The position numbers and the translations under genes are program-made. A DNA stretch of 64,000 nucleotides from Adiantum capillus-veneris. Taxonomy: Eukaryota; Streptophyta; Polypodiopsida; Polypodiales; Pteridaceae. How positions within the stretch are numbered: the stretch's first letter is position 1; the number at the start of each line of letters is the position of its first letter. The stretch covers positions 72,042,872-72,106,871 of the forward strand of contig CM043953.1 of assembly GCA_014529385.2 (NCBI GenBank), read 5' to 3'. Positions 28,696 through 39,555 of this stretch are shown here, piece after piece. Below the pieces are notes generated by a model that made no database searches, was not told where the DNA came from, and saw only the letters and a program-made list of their open reading frames with translations.

Positions 28696-28880
28696 CTGAA
28701 AAGCATAGCCATAACTTAAAAGCATAACCATAACTTAAAAGCATAACCATAACGAACCATAACCATAACTTAAAAGCATAACCACAACGAACCATAACCA
28801 TAACTTAAAAGCATAACCATAACTTAAAACCATAACAGGCTATCACCACTTTGATCAAAACCATAATGCACATAACCATA
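28696..28880. repeat. Minisatellite, ~19-bp unit
   Basis: Imperfect tandem copies of cataaccataacttaaaag, at least eight, some with a cataacgaac variant. Looser traces continue to about 28970. It lies inside the CACTA element between the left terminus and its coding part. Confidence 0.88.
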
Positions 28881-29387
28881 ACCATAAACAAAATTAACAA
28901 TAACCAGAAAGAGAAACAATAACTGTCTATACAATGACAATGACAATAATCATAACCATAAGGGAAACAATAACTGTCTGAACACTAACTGTTTGTAAAA
29001 GAAAGAGACACAGAAGCGTGTCTGTGTCTCACAAAGCATATAGATGAAATCCGGTCCACTAATGACTAGGCGTCGCCACCTGCACATAGGACAACTCACA
29101 AAATTAGTATTGATATTACTTCACATATACTGACTTAATTAAATCAACTCACACATATTAACGTCTCACCTCAAGCGATTAGCGAGACTGTAAGGCCTCC
29201 CAGTCTACAGGCTCTCCTGAAGCTTCAAGATCATTCAGTACTTCATAGATACCTCTTCGATATCCATCTGACTCCTCCTTGGGTGATGGAGCTCGATGCA
29301 TCGCAAGATTCTGCGTTTATACAAAAATCAAAGTAATAAGAATACATGATTCATCGCATTTTAAAAAACGCCATATTTAAGATTGGA

Positions 29388-30329
29388 TTAGAAACTCACA
29401 AACTCATAGCGAAGGGTGTCGAAGCCTCCGCTGCCAAGATGAGATGTCCCCCTAGTCATCTGTCGTACCTGCGCGGCCTCACGCTGCTGTCTGAACTGCA
29501 TGGCCGTTGTCCGCTCATCCTCCCTGATGTGCAGCCATATCTCGTGTGGGATGCCCGAAGGCTTCGGCGAGACGGTCCTGAAAGCCTTCTGAGCTGCATC
29601 TCGTCGATGTTTGATGGTGTCCCATGCAACACCCTTGATCCACCGCGCCGAAACAACGGAAGAACCCGGAGCAGGCTGGTACTCTCTCAGGATGGTCTCC
29701 ACTATGTAAGTGACTTTTTCCTTTTCTTGCTGATCCCAAGACGTCAGAATGCTGGTCGAAAACTGCAGCTCCACGAGCTGGGGAATCCGCTGTCGCATCT
29801 TAGTCCCGATTCTATCCATGTCAACAGAACCATCTCCCCATACAGTATAGAGCTTGGAGGCACTAGGATCGTGTGCCCCCCAAGGTGTCCGAGGTGTGCT
29901 AAGAGGTGTGTCGAGAGGTGTGGCTGGGTAAGATGGGGGTCGTGAGCGAGGAGGGGTCGAAGCATCTGTGGACCCTTCTCCACAGCAACCACCACCTCCA
30001 TCTGACGATCACCGAGATCGGCGAGTGCGCCTGTGCTACGGAGATGAGGACGTACCCGCCTCTGCCCCACCCCTAGGTGTCGAAGCGGCCGTGATGGGAG
30101 AAGAAGGCGTCGTACCCATAGGCGTCCTGAACCCCGTAGGCGTCCCTCCCCTAGGTGTCGGACCCTCGGGTGTGAAGCCCGGAGGCGTAGTACCCGTGCC
30201 TCTGGCTACCCAGTACTGAGAAGCCTCTGCCATCTGAGCAGGCGTCATCCGTGTAACGAAGCCCATGAATGCATCTGCACTCATGGAAGCGGGATCTGGA
30301 ATCTCGTCTGCCATACTAAAGTCCTGCAC
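29388..30329 (-). pseudogene. Second CACTA protein (TNPA-position), probably decayed
   Basis: Minus-strand coding from MADEIPDPASMSADAFMGFV (about 30312) through a Pro/Thr/Gly-rich tract (TPPGFTPEGPTPRGGTP), then a second part reading LYTVWGDGSVDMDRIG and WIKGVAWDTIKHRRDAAQ to RYEFVSF near 29388. The two parts lie in different frames; an intron or a frameshift around 29880-30040 would be needed and I could not place convincing splice sites. Lying downstream of the DUF4216 exon inside a CACTA element fits the second gene of the family, usually a DNA-binding accessory protein. No recognisable fold. Confidence 0.5.
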
Positions 30330-30421
30330 AAAGAAAGTAAAATAAAGCGTAAGAACAAAGTTTTTTAAATTAACTTTAAGCTTAATTTTAAATCAAAATC
30401 TTCACACAAACACTTACAGGC

Positions 30422-31456
30422 CTAGGCCTCGACGAGTGAGGCATCATCGATAAGATCTTGCACCGTATCATCGTCTATCTCTAATTGCAAACATAACTCT
30501 GCCCCAACTCGTTCTTGCAGATTGTCTTCATCCATTGCATCTTCATCTATAAGTGTCAATTCTGGCTCGTCTCCGTCATCCCTCGTATATCTGTCAGCTT
30601 CCTCTGCCATACCTTCGTCCATCTCATCTAATGTCACAGTAGTATGGACGTCATCTGACTGACTTTCCTCCAGGAGATCTTGCCCTTCAAATACTTGTTT
30701 ATTTCTTGGAGCAACCTGAACCACAAACCACCATTGTCGCTCTTGAGGGTCCGGTACAAAGACCACTTGCTCGCAATGTTCGGGGAGAGCAAATGTGTCG
30801 CTCACATTTGTCCAAGTCTTTGTAGAATCTATTTGCACAAGTTTGTTTCCATCTCTGCGTACAGTTGCATTGCGAACAGAAGTAATCACCTTGAACCACT
30901 TCACATCCAACAAAAACATCTCAAACCGCCTGAAGCTTACTTTCAGGATATCTGACACCAGACCACAGTAATCCAGGTTGCTAGTGCTCTCATTCGTGTC
31001 TCTAGCACTGGCCCTACTCTTTTGCATGAAACTAACCATTACCCCACTGTCAAACGTGTTTCTGCTGCTGTCAATTTGTTGTGTTCTGAAATGCTTTCCA
31101 TGCGACCACAGTGCCATGTATGTATGATACTTCCAGTCACATCCAATAGCCAGCTCTTCCTCTTCTAGAGATATGGGTTCTCCGATTTGTCGAGCTGCTC
31201 TCATTGTCTTGTCCAACCATGCCATTGTAGGGAATTCAGGTAGAGGAGAGAGATAGTCTGGCAAGGGTAAGCCTCTAGTCGTTCGACTTCGCCTGAAATC
31301 TTGTCGCTCTAGATTGCATCTCTCTTTCTCTTCTTCGTACCTTTCAAGCCATTTTTGCATCGGCGCTGAATTTAGTATACAGAACTTCATGATATTTTCT
31401 CGCATGGCCAGGTTCATTTTCTTCGGCACCCCTTGCCTTTGCGTCTCCTCTCCCAC
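30422..31456 (-). CDS. C-terminal part of a CACTA TNP2-type transposase (DUF4216 region)
   Basis: A 344-codon open stretch from 31456 to 30422. The first third (NLAMRENIMKFCILNSAPMQ ... FRRSRTTRGLPLPDYLSPLP) resembles the linker that follows DUF4218. The centre matches DUF4216: LLDVKWFKVITSVRNATV, VQIDSTKTWTNVSDTFALPE and CEQVVFVPDPQERQWWFVVQ, where the family reads 'EQVFYV.DP...W.VV'. The C-terminus is acidic. DUF4216 sits C-terminal to the catalytic domain in plant CACTA transposases. The catalytic Transposase_21 part upstream (towards 31457 and beyond) is absent, so this cannot be an active transposase. The ATG at 31456 may not be a real start; an upstream exon is likely lost. Confidence 0.72.
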   Translation of the reverse strand: MGEETQRQGVPKKMNLAMRENIMKFCILNSAPMQKWLERYEEEKERCNLERQDFRRSRTTRGLPLPDYLSPLPEFPTMAWLDKTMRAARQIGEPISLEEEELAIGCDWKYHTYMALWSHGKHFRTQQIDSSRNTFDSGVMVSFMQKSRASARDTNESTSNLDYCGLVSDILKVSFRRFEMFLLDVKWFKVITSVRNATVRRDGNKLVQIDSTKTWTNVSDTFALPEHCEQVVFVPDPQERQWWFVVQVAPRNKQVFEGQDLLEESQSDDVHTTVTLDEMDEGMAEEADRYTRDDGDEPELTLIDEDAMDEDNLQERVGAELCLQLEIDDDTVQDLIDDASLVEA

Positions 31457-31646
31457 CAGTGTTGCATCCTCCTCATCACTCCACAGTCAAGGCATTTCTG
31501 GGTCAGAAACGGATAGAAATTCGGTCGTCAATACAAGAGACTCTTGCACCAGCCATCCTTCTACAATGATTATGAATGTTGTTTTAATATATATATATAT
31601 ATACTCCTCACAATGTAAACTACCTCGCATTCTCTAGTCTTGCCCA

Positions 31647-31682
31647 ATCTCCGTACACCTCGGTCCAGAGGTGTACGGAGAT
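31647..31682. repeat. Perfect 15-bp hairpin within the CACTA element
   Basis: Arms atctccgtacacctc and gaggtgtacggagat around a 6-base loop. It sits between the coding part and the microsatellite block. Confidence 0.9.
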
Positions 31683-31859
31683 CAGGACCACCGGGTCAAA
31701 ATCTCGTCTTTATTGGTCAAATCCTATATGGGTAGACACATACGTGCACTCCCAGGTGTACATGGCAATGCATGTAGCAGGCAAAACCCCTTTGCCTCTT
31801 TTAGTTCCATAGTTTCTTCTCTGTCTATGTACCCTATCTCTCGTTCTTTCTCTCTCGAT

Positions 31860-31872
31860 CTCGCTCTCGCTA

Positions 31873-31939
<67 letters not shown>

Positions 31940-32046
31940 CTCGCTCTCGCTATCTCTCTTTCTCTATTTTCCTATCTCTCTCTATTTCTCTATTTTCCTA
32001 TTTCTCTACCATAACTCCTGGAGCTTCACTTCCCTATCTCTCTCTT

Positions 32047-32082
<36 letters not shown>

Positions 32083-32114
32083 ACTCTCTTTCTCTATCTC
32101 TCTCTCTCTCTACT

Positions 32115-32173
<59 letters not shown>

Positions 32174-32584
32174 CTCTACTTCCCTATCTCTCTAATGATC
32201 GAACGAGCGACTGATCTAGGGAGATCTAGACGCCCACGACTGCGGAGGACTACACAACATCGACAGAGGCTGCATCAGAGGATCTAGCTAGGTCACTTTG
32301 GCTCGACATGCACAACGTCCAGTCAGAGTACTGACCATGGAGGAGATCTACCTACCCCAACTACCTCGTTTAGCCGTTTAGTCCACACCCAGCAGTTTAG
32401 GATTCCATAATATTTTATTTTGTCATCTTCTTACTCTGACTTTGTATCAGATCCATCACATTGTAACTTTCTTGTCTCATGTCTCATAGGTCACTTTGGC
32501 CTTTCGAAGACGTTAATATAACATTTCATTTCATTTCTCTCTTTAATTTTTTTTTCTTTAGTTTTAATTTCCTAAGCATACATT

Positions 32585-32637
<53 letters not shown>

Positions 32638-32656
32638 ATTACCTACACACACACAC

Positions 32657-32696
<40 letters not shown>

Positions 32697-32713
32697 TACA
32701 CACACACACACAC

Positions 32714-32757
<44 letters not shown>

Positions 32758-32862
32758 TTCCTACACACACATCTCTCTCGCTCTCTTTCCTACACACACA
32801 CACACACACACACCGCTCTCTCTCTCTCTCTCTCTCTCTCTCCTACATACACACACACACAC

Positions 32863-32924
<62 letters not shown>

Positions 32925-32940
32925 TACACACACACACATG
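31860..32940. repeat. CT/CA microsatellite block within the CACTA element
   Basis: Repeated (CT)n runs at about 31874-31935, 32110-32170, 32590-32634 and 32655-32930, the last interleaved with (CA)n and short taca spacers in a higher-order pattern of CT-run, 'cctacacacac', CT-run. No gene. The (CT)n strand is opposite to that of the other long runs in the window. Confidence 0.92.
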
Positions 32941-34042
32941 ATGTAGAGAGAGAGAGAGAGGAGGGGGTTGGGGAGGGTGGAGATGGACATAATACCTGCG
33001 CAATAGGTTTCGGTCAAGATCCGAGCAGGCGAAAATGGCCCCTGCACGCGGGTTTCGCTTTTTTTCTCCTATTTTTTTTGCGTCGATATACGCGTCGCTA
33101 TACGTTGTTGTGCCGCTCCGCTTCCACGATGCAAAAAAGAGTAAAGAGAAGCAGAAAAAGTCTATTTGAATCTCACATATTTATTGAGCAGTGACTAGGG
33201 CTCGAAAACAAGCAAGGAGATCCAGAAAGTGTATGCTTTATGTGGTTATGAAGGCCTAAGCGTAGAGATTTTATGTTTGAATAAAAGGTTTTACATGTGA
33301 AAGGGCTCTTAGGACATATAAGGCAACTTGAGTAGAGGAAGACATGTGGTCAGTGGTAAAAAGGAAAGTGTGTGAGAGACTTCACATCTATGCATGAGGG
33401 AGGCCGAAAACGTCTTATTCTGCAACTTTTTTAAAAAACCGGTTTCTGGAGAAAACGGCCTGTTTAAACAGAAGGAAAAGGGCGTTTTGAGCATTTTTTC
33501 CTCTCACGCACAGAGGCTAATTCTGCACCGATTAGGAGATATTCAAGTTTTCGTGCTCTGCTGTATTAGCGGGGAGGAAGCCATAAGCTTTGAGCACTCT
33601 AATCAAAAGCCAAGCTTTCATAGCCCACTCTCATCCAATATTCCATAGCCAATCTAATCAAAGACACCATAAGCCACTCTAATCCAAGCTTCCAAGCCAC
33701 TCTAATCATGGAAGGAGTTTAAATAATGTAAGCAGCGGTATTGTTAATGATAATCAAGCTTCAGGATCTTGTTCAAGCTGTTAATTTCAAGCTTTGTCTA
33801 CATTCGTTGTGTCTGCTGCAACTGTCTTCCTCACACCTCTCACAGCCAGAGGTCCCGCGCCTTCCCGGCTCAGCTTTCGAACACAAATCCCCTGACAACG
33901 CGTGGCAAATAAATCCTTTCCACGCGTATATCAACGCACATTGCGACGCGTATAGCGACGCCCGGTAATGTCGTCGATATACGCGTGGAAAGGCATGGCC
34001 GTTGATATAGACGCGTCGATATCTTCATCTAGTGTTGTAGTG
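32941..34042. other. Right interior and subterminal part of the CACTA element
   Basis: No gene seen up to about 33900. A stretch at 33083-33107 (gcgtcgatatacgcgtcgctat) already shows the subterminal vocabulary, about 950 bp before the end, which may mark an internal rearrangement. From 33915 the dense subterminal repeats run to the TIR. Confidence 0.7.
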
Positions 34043-34067
34043 TGAGCATATAATCAAACCATACTCG

Positions 34068-34071
<4 letters not shown>

Positions 34072-34146
<75 letters not shown>
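34072..34146. repeat. (GA)n microsatellite in the right D LTR
   Basis: Counterpart of 14157-14262. Confidence 0.95.
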
Positions 34147-34554
34147 GAGAGAGCATGTGCAGGCGCACCTCCTAGAGCGGAGTGCTACACCGGCACAACG
34201 AGAGAGAAGAGAGGAGAGGTGAGAAGAAGAACACAGACACTGGGTGCAATCTCCCCCCGTGCAAGAGTGACCATTTCCCTCTTGCACGTATGTAATTTAT
34301 AGATTCTTGAATGGTCAAATTGGTTACAAACTAGTCGGCCGGTCATAAATGGCCAAAACTCATAAAAGAGCACTTAAATAAATATACATAAAATGTAATT
34401 TCCTTTTGCAATAGCCTAGCTCGGTCGAACCTTTTCCACCTGTCAGCTACAATAAAAGTAAAACATCAATTCCATAACAGATCAAACGTATGTACATGTC
34501 GACGAGAAGGAGGAGGAGGAGGACAGATAGATGATTTTTTGTAGTTCTCTTTTT

Positions 34555-35406
34555 TTTTTAATATAGCAAAACTCACAATTGTGAGTGAATTATATTAATC
34601 AACCCAAATAGTTACAAGGTCTTGTTATGCTCATGTTGAGCATGACATCATCCACGGACCCAAATAGTTATAAGGTCTTGTCATGCTCGAGTTGAGCCAT
34701 GACATCATCCAGGGACCCAAATTACATCGGCTATCAGGGCAACCACCTCAACCAACTTATCCTTTATACATAAGGTCCATTATCATGTTCTTTTGAGAAC
34801 TTTAAATTACCGATAGCCAATATTTTCCCCCGTCCTATGCATTCCCTCTGCTGAAAGCAAGGCACAAGTAGTCCTAGACCAATCCTCCGATTGTTGCTTG
34901 AGCCTGAGCGTCCATATTAGCACTTTGCTTTCTTGTATAATTTCTGCGAAGCTTGCCACCTCAAGACCTCCTTCAAACACACGACGGTTCCTTGTCTTCC
35001 ATACATTATGTATAAGGAAGAAGTACTTGACGATTTGAGTGCTGATGAGGATGGCAGGACCACTTGAATTGTTCCCTCCAAGGAATAGATCAGTCTTGTA
35101 AAAACCAATTTTCCATATTCTTTGGACCCACTTGCATATTTTCCCTACGAGGCCTTTGATAGTTGGGCAATCCATGAGGGGTGGGCCAGATCTTCACTAG
35201 CCAACCTGCACCCCAAGCAACGATATGACCCAATTCCTCTTTCCTGAATCTTCACCCCCGTCGGTAGAGCACCCCAAATTACCTTCCATAATTATACCTT
35301 CATGTGCTACAGAATCTTTGGATTCCAAATGTTCTCCATTACTTGCTCCCACCTTTCCTCCGGCCATTGTTTTTTCCATATCTTATTGAGGGGGCTAGAC
35401 CAATTA
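34555..35406 (-). mobile_element. 5'-truncated LINE (plant L1-type tail)
   Basis: Flanked by near-identical ~18-bp duplications (tttttgtagttctcttttt ending near 34554; tttttgtagtcctcttttt from 35407), with the T run at the left end representing the poly-A tail of a minus-strand copy. Coding remnants on the minus strand match the reverse-transcriptase zinc-binding tail of plant LINEs: LWKVIWGALPTGVKIQERGI followed by SYRCLGC (right part), and FLIHNVWKTRNRRVFEGG (left part). Stops and a frame change interrupt it, so it is dead. The 3' untranslated part holds two tandem ~58-bp units (34601-34657 and 34658-34718) containing gacatcatcca. Confidence 0.82.
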
Positions 35407-35425
35407 TTTTTGTAGTCCTCTTTTT

Positions 35426-36200
35426 ATTAAAGTGCAAATGTGGCACCAAAACAACTTTACAAGCACATGTATATACAACTCAACTAAATTTTTGTTCTTA
35501 TTTGTAATTATTTTAAATTATTTCTCTTTTGTACTTTAAATTGTCAAGGTAAGGTATAGTCAAAGTCTATTGTTTATTTATTTTTGTACACTTTTCAAAA
35601 CGAGATTGATGTTTCATATGTTTTATGCAGGTCAAAAATAAAGGTACTTATTTGGGCCACCCAGAATTGGGTGGCCCAAATGTGCACCTTTATTTTTGAA
35701 AAGTTGTGTAGCGATAATATGCGCGGTAATAGGTGCGACAATAGACGTGATAATAGTCGTGGATATATATCCGCGACTCTCATTGTGACTATTACCGTGT
35801 CCATTGCTGAAAAACCATTGTCTATTGCCGCTTCTATTCCCACCAACACAATGTTTTCTCTCTCCATTTTCATTTGTTAATCCGTGGTAGTAACAACGGT
35901 TCTCAAATTTTCCTCTTATAGTGTATAAATAGAGGTCTTGGGCTACAAGCCCCTCAGTCTTACCAACACCAATTTTGAGCCTTCCTGTGAGGTAAGTCCT
36001 CTTCTAGCTCTTGTTATCAAGTCTTGTATTATTGTAAGTCAAGCTCAAGTTCTCTTAATCAAGTATTAACTCTTGTAGTCAAGATTAAGTTTATAATCAA
36101 ATCTCAAGCTCTTGTATATTGTGGGAACATCTCGCTCTCTTTTAGCTTGAGATTTGCTCATAACAACTATAACTTCACATAGACAGACAAACAATGTATG
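35426..36200. other. Unassigned stretch with hairpins and a TATA-like leader
   Basis: Contains the palindrome at 35632-35699, a second dyad around gtggatatatatccgcgac (about 35757-35776), and repeated gacaatag/gataatag words typical of transposon subterminal DNA. At 35921-35932 tgtataaataga resembles a TATA box, followed by an AT-rich leader repeating caagtctt and aatcaag. It could be a fragment of a DNA transposon beside a solo LTR; neither can be bounded. Confidence 0.35.
35632..35699. repeat. Near-perfect palindrome, 32-bp arms
   Basis: Arms 35632-35663 and 35668-35699 pair at about 28 of 32 positions around a 4-base loop, with cores tttgggccaccca and tgggtggcccaaa. A second outer match (cttttcaaaa at 35591, ttttgaaaag at 35694) extends the symmetry. 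Confidence 0.9.
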
Positions 36201-38906
36201 AAAAAATCATTGTAACTTTATTTATTTAATCAAGTCTTCTTTCTAAACACTAATCACAGCACAAATCAAATTTCTAGCATTTTTTGACAAAATATATTTT
36301 AAAATAAAAGTAGAGAATTAAAACTGACTCAACAAAAGTTAATTTACATTACCTAAGAAAGCATCCGCCATGGCACCACACATCGTTGCTCATGCATGCA
36401 CCACTCAAGCAACTGATTGTCCATAGTTGCAACAAACATGAACTCATGAGGTGAGGCTTAAGAAACTGGGCCACTTATACAAATTGTGTTGCAAAATAGA
36501 GCTCAACCTTGAGCAACTGGCGTAGATTGCATTGTAGAACAGAGGCAAGAGTTGATGTGACGAGACATGGGAGAGAAACCAACTGAATAATAAGAAAGTA
36601 CAGAGTACACAGAGTAGACAGAGGAAATTAGAGATCTGTGTTGATATAATTTAATGGGTACAAGAAGAGCGTAGCTCGCGTCAAACCGCCCGACCAACCC
36701 CGAGCTATCTCACTCTCAATCTTGTGCACATTTCTCAATCTCAATTGCACTCTCACTCCCACTCTCAACACACTCTCACTGTCCTTCACAATCATAATCT
36801 CAGTCTTCCATCACAGTCGAACAACCTCTTTCTGATTATGGAGACTATCTTCCTTGCGAAAAGCAGCTATTTTTGTCCTATCCTTTTGTCTTTAGTAAAG
36901 CGGCCCAAAATTAGGCTGGAAAAGAGGCGTTCTGCACATAAACACATAAGAGCTGCTAGAAAACATCCCACACATGCGAGTCCTAAAATTCCTGGCCATT
37001 TTCAACGACTCGTAGCTCCCAAACGGTTCAAAATTTGCTTGGGGCCGCCTCATATGAATTTGTTCGTCTTGTCAAGCTCTTTGACAGTCGTGTGATGCAA
37101 AAAATCCATACCCTACTCGGTTTTGGTTGAAAATTTATCTGCAAGTTGCCAATTTCTACAAAAATATCATAAAACATCATTTTCTTACTTTTTCATTAAT
37201 CTAGGGGTTGAAAGAGCATCAAATTGAAGGAATCTAAGAAAACTCAAAGAAGTAATATTTTTGCTCCTACATACAAAAGTTTTCCAAATTTTGACCTTAG
37301 CATCCTCAAAACTGGCTCCCAAGAGGTGTCCTGGGTCAAAATTTAAAACTTCATGGAACAATTAGAATAAAACCCTAGACTGTGAAAAGACTTTAAAATG
37401 AACGAACTTTGCTCCAAACAAAAGATATAACAAAATATTTGCAAAATATGTCCTACAGTCGAGACCTCAAACAATCAGACGTATTTAAATTGGGTCTATT
37501 GTGCAACCCATTTATTAATTAGACGCAAAGATTCTTTCTCATAGTTATCTCAAACTCACTGCTCGGCCTTTGCCCTAGTTCCTGCCTACGTACACGCTCG
37601 ATCTTGGTCCCCACTTGTGACGCCTCCCGCTCCACCCTCAGCGGACTGCACACAGCTTGCCCTTCGCCATCGGTGATGTGCATGAGCCGATGCAGAGAAC
37701 ACACAGGTTACCCTTGTCGTTGTTTCCCCATCCTTCCCCCTCTCCATCTTCTCTAGACACCCTTGCGTCTAGCTTCCCTAGAGCTCTTCCTCACGTCCAT
37801 CCCGCCTCCCTCTCGACTCATGACTATATGACCATAATCTTCAGCAGCACAAGCTCTTGAAGCAGTCACGAGTTTTAGAGGTGAGGAGGAGAACATGTGT
37901 TGCAGCTACAAGGAGCTAAATCATCGAGCTACAAAATTTAGCATGTGAGCTTGAGCCCGTGACTAAGGTAGGCTGCTGAGAGAACCAAGCAGAGACCTGG
38001 AGCTGAATCAGCAGCAAAGTGAATTGAGCAACGAGTGCAGGGTCGATCTTCAATACTCAAGTAAATTTGCAATCGGCAAACAAGGCTTGAGAAGCTCGGC
38101 TCCATGGCTCCCGCAAGAGTAATCAAACTCCTTGTTCTGCTTCTCTCTTGCGTTCCCCAGCTAATCCTTTGCGATGCAACCCTTCCTCCACACTTGTGCC
38201 TGTCTTCGGCTCATCAGCTCGAGTAGTCCGCAGACTGTCCACCACCCCACGAATGAAACACACACACACACACACACACACACAATGTGTCCTTGCTCTC
38301 GACTTTGCAAAACCCCCGCTTCACCACCGTCGCTGTCGAGCCCCTAGTCTCCTCTTATCCTCCTACCCCTCGCATGCTGCACTACCCAGCCTGCAACCAA
38401 ACGTCACTCGTTCATGTGTTTGCATTGCAATCGACACAAGTCTCTCTCTCTCTCTCTTACTCTCTCTCTCTCCACGCACCAAGCCTTCCTTTCGACTTTC
38501 TTGAGCATCTCCTCTGATTCCTACAAAAGAAATGCAAAAATCATTTGAGGCACATACTTTGCTCATCGAAAACTGGGTCTTATTTTTGCTTGTATTATTT
38601 GCTAACCAATGACCATTACGTTTTACTTTCGACCACCCATGCATTGCAAAATTGGACATTAATGTTGCAAATTGTCCCTTCAAGGGTCAAACTCTAGCTT
38701 CTCCACCTCTCCATTAAAATTTTCAATGGACCCTCACTTTTATTTTCACCAACCTTCCCTCTCCACTAAACAAATATCTTGAAGGCCATTTTTCGCTTTG
38801 AGCTTTGGCGGCCAGTTATATTTTCTTTTGCCCTTCAATTATGGAGGGTTGTTTTTGCAAGGGTGACTTTCTTTTGCCACCCTCATTTTTTTGCAAGCCT
38901 TCATAT
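36201..38906. other. No gene recognised
   Basis: Mixed AT-rich and moderately GC-rich DNA with short open frames in all directions, none with a domain or codon pattern I trust. A (CA)n tract lies at about 38256-38284 and a CT run at 38440-38472. No clear repeat ends apart from the start of element F at 38907. Confidence 0.5.
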
Positions 38907-38976
38907 TGTGGTGTACACGAAAAACGGGACCAAAGTCGGCTTGCCTTCATGAGTGATAGGCAGCTCCTTATATTAA

Positions 38977-39227
38977 TGTGCGCTCCTTGCCGCACTGTCG
39001 AAGCAAGGGACTTGCCAATACACCGTGTGCGAGCCACAAACGGCTCCAAGCACACAACAAGCCTAAACTAGCAAGCTCAAGATAGCAAAGGGTGTGTCAC
39101 TCACCGCTCTACGCTCGCCTTCGTGGTGGATTCCTCGTCGTGATGAAGAAGAAGCTGCAGTCGTGCCGTGTTCAATCGCTTCGCCGCCGTCGTGCCTTCG
39201 TAATGCTCGATCGCACACACACTCTCC

Positions 39228-39261
<34 letters not shown>

Positions 39262-39555
39262 AGGAGGTGAAGAAGAAGAAGATGGAGATGGAGCAAGAGC
39301 ACTCTTCTATTGCACAAATGAGAGAATGAGTAAAAATTAGGTTTAGTTAGCTTTTATAGGAGCTCACCCCATTCACACTTGGGCGCCCATGCTTAACCAA
39401 CTAATCCCTTGAATGTCCAAGTTAAAGTGCGCCTCTCATCGGCGATCACTCTACCTTTCCCTATTGGTCCGACAAGCCCGGTACCTGACTCTACCAAATA
39501 CATAATACACGTCCGTCGTATGTGATGGGGTGTCTGTGTGCCGTGAGGGTTAACA
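38977..39555 (-). repeat. 3' LTR of element B
   Basis: Plus strand TGTGCGCTCCTTGCCGCACT ... GAGGGTTAACA. A TATA-like sequence is read on the minus strand (cctataaaagc, about 39350-39360). Confidence 0.95.

Larger units (their letters stand above)
28278..34042 (-). mobile_element. CACTA (En/Spm) transposon, 5.8 kb, apparently non-autonomous
   Basis: Terminal inverted repeats start CACTACAACA at both ends (left CACTACAACAAAAAAAGG; right end reads tgttgtagtg), with TGA duplicated at 28275-28277 and 34043-34045, the 3-bp duplication expected of CACTA elements. Subterminal DNA at both ends is packed with repeats of the type tatagcgacg, tatcgacgc and cgtcgatata, probably transposase-binding sites. 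Coding remnants on the minus strand match the C-terminal part of the TNP2-type gene and a second protein. The catalytic TNP2 core is not seen; its place is taken by CT/CA microsatellites. It probably depends on a related autonomous copy. Confidence 0.93.
28178..34479 (-). repeat. 5' LTR of element D, interrupted by a CACTA transposon
   Basis: The LTR parts are 28178-28277 and 34046-34479, matching 14032-14588. The interruption is the CACTA element 28278-34042 plus its duplicated TGA. The right edge ccataaca is followed by the target duplication GATCA. Confidence 0.92.

Noticed and set aside
28696-28880. CRISPR-like array
   Set aside because: Units are contiguous and vary in length with no unique spacers; it is an ordinary minisatellite in plant DNA.
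30422-31456. Active CACTA transposase
   Set aside because: Only the C-terminal DUF4216 part is there; the catalytic domain is missing from the element.
31671-32195. Plus-strand open frame of 174 codons dominated by Ser-Leu
   Set aside because: It is the translation of CT microsatellites inside a CACTA element; composition is wholly explained by the repeat. The same holds for the Ser-Leu or Arg-Glu frames at 5819-6166, 10410-10721, 14034-14396, 27245-27716, 32635-32946, 59011-59208 and 62962-63279.
35921-35932. Promoter of a host gene (TATA-like box)
   Set aside because: No coding sequence follows within 2 kb that I can support; a solo LTR is just as likely.
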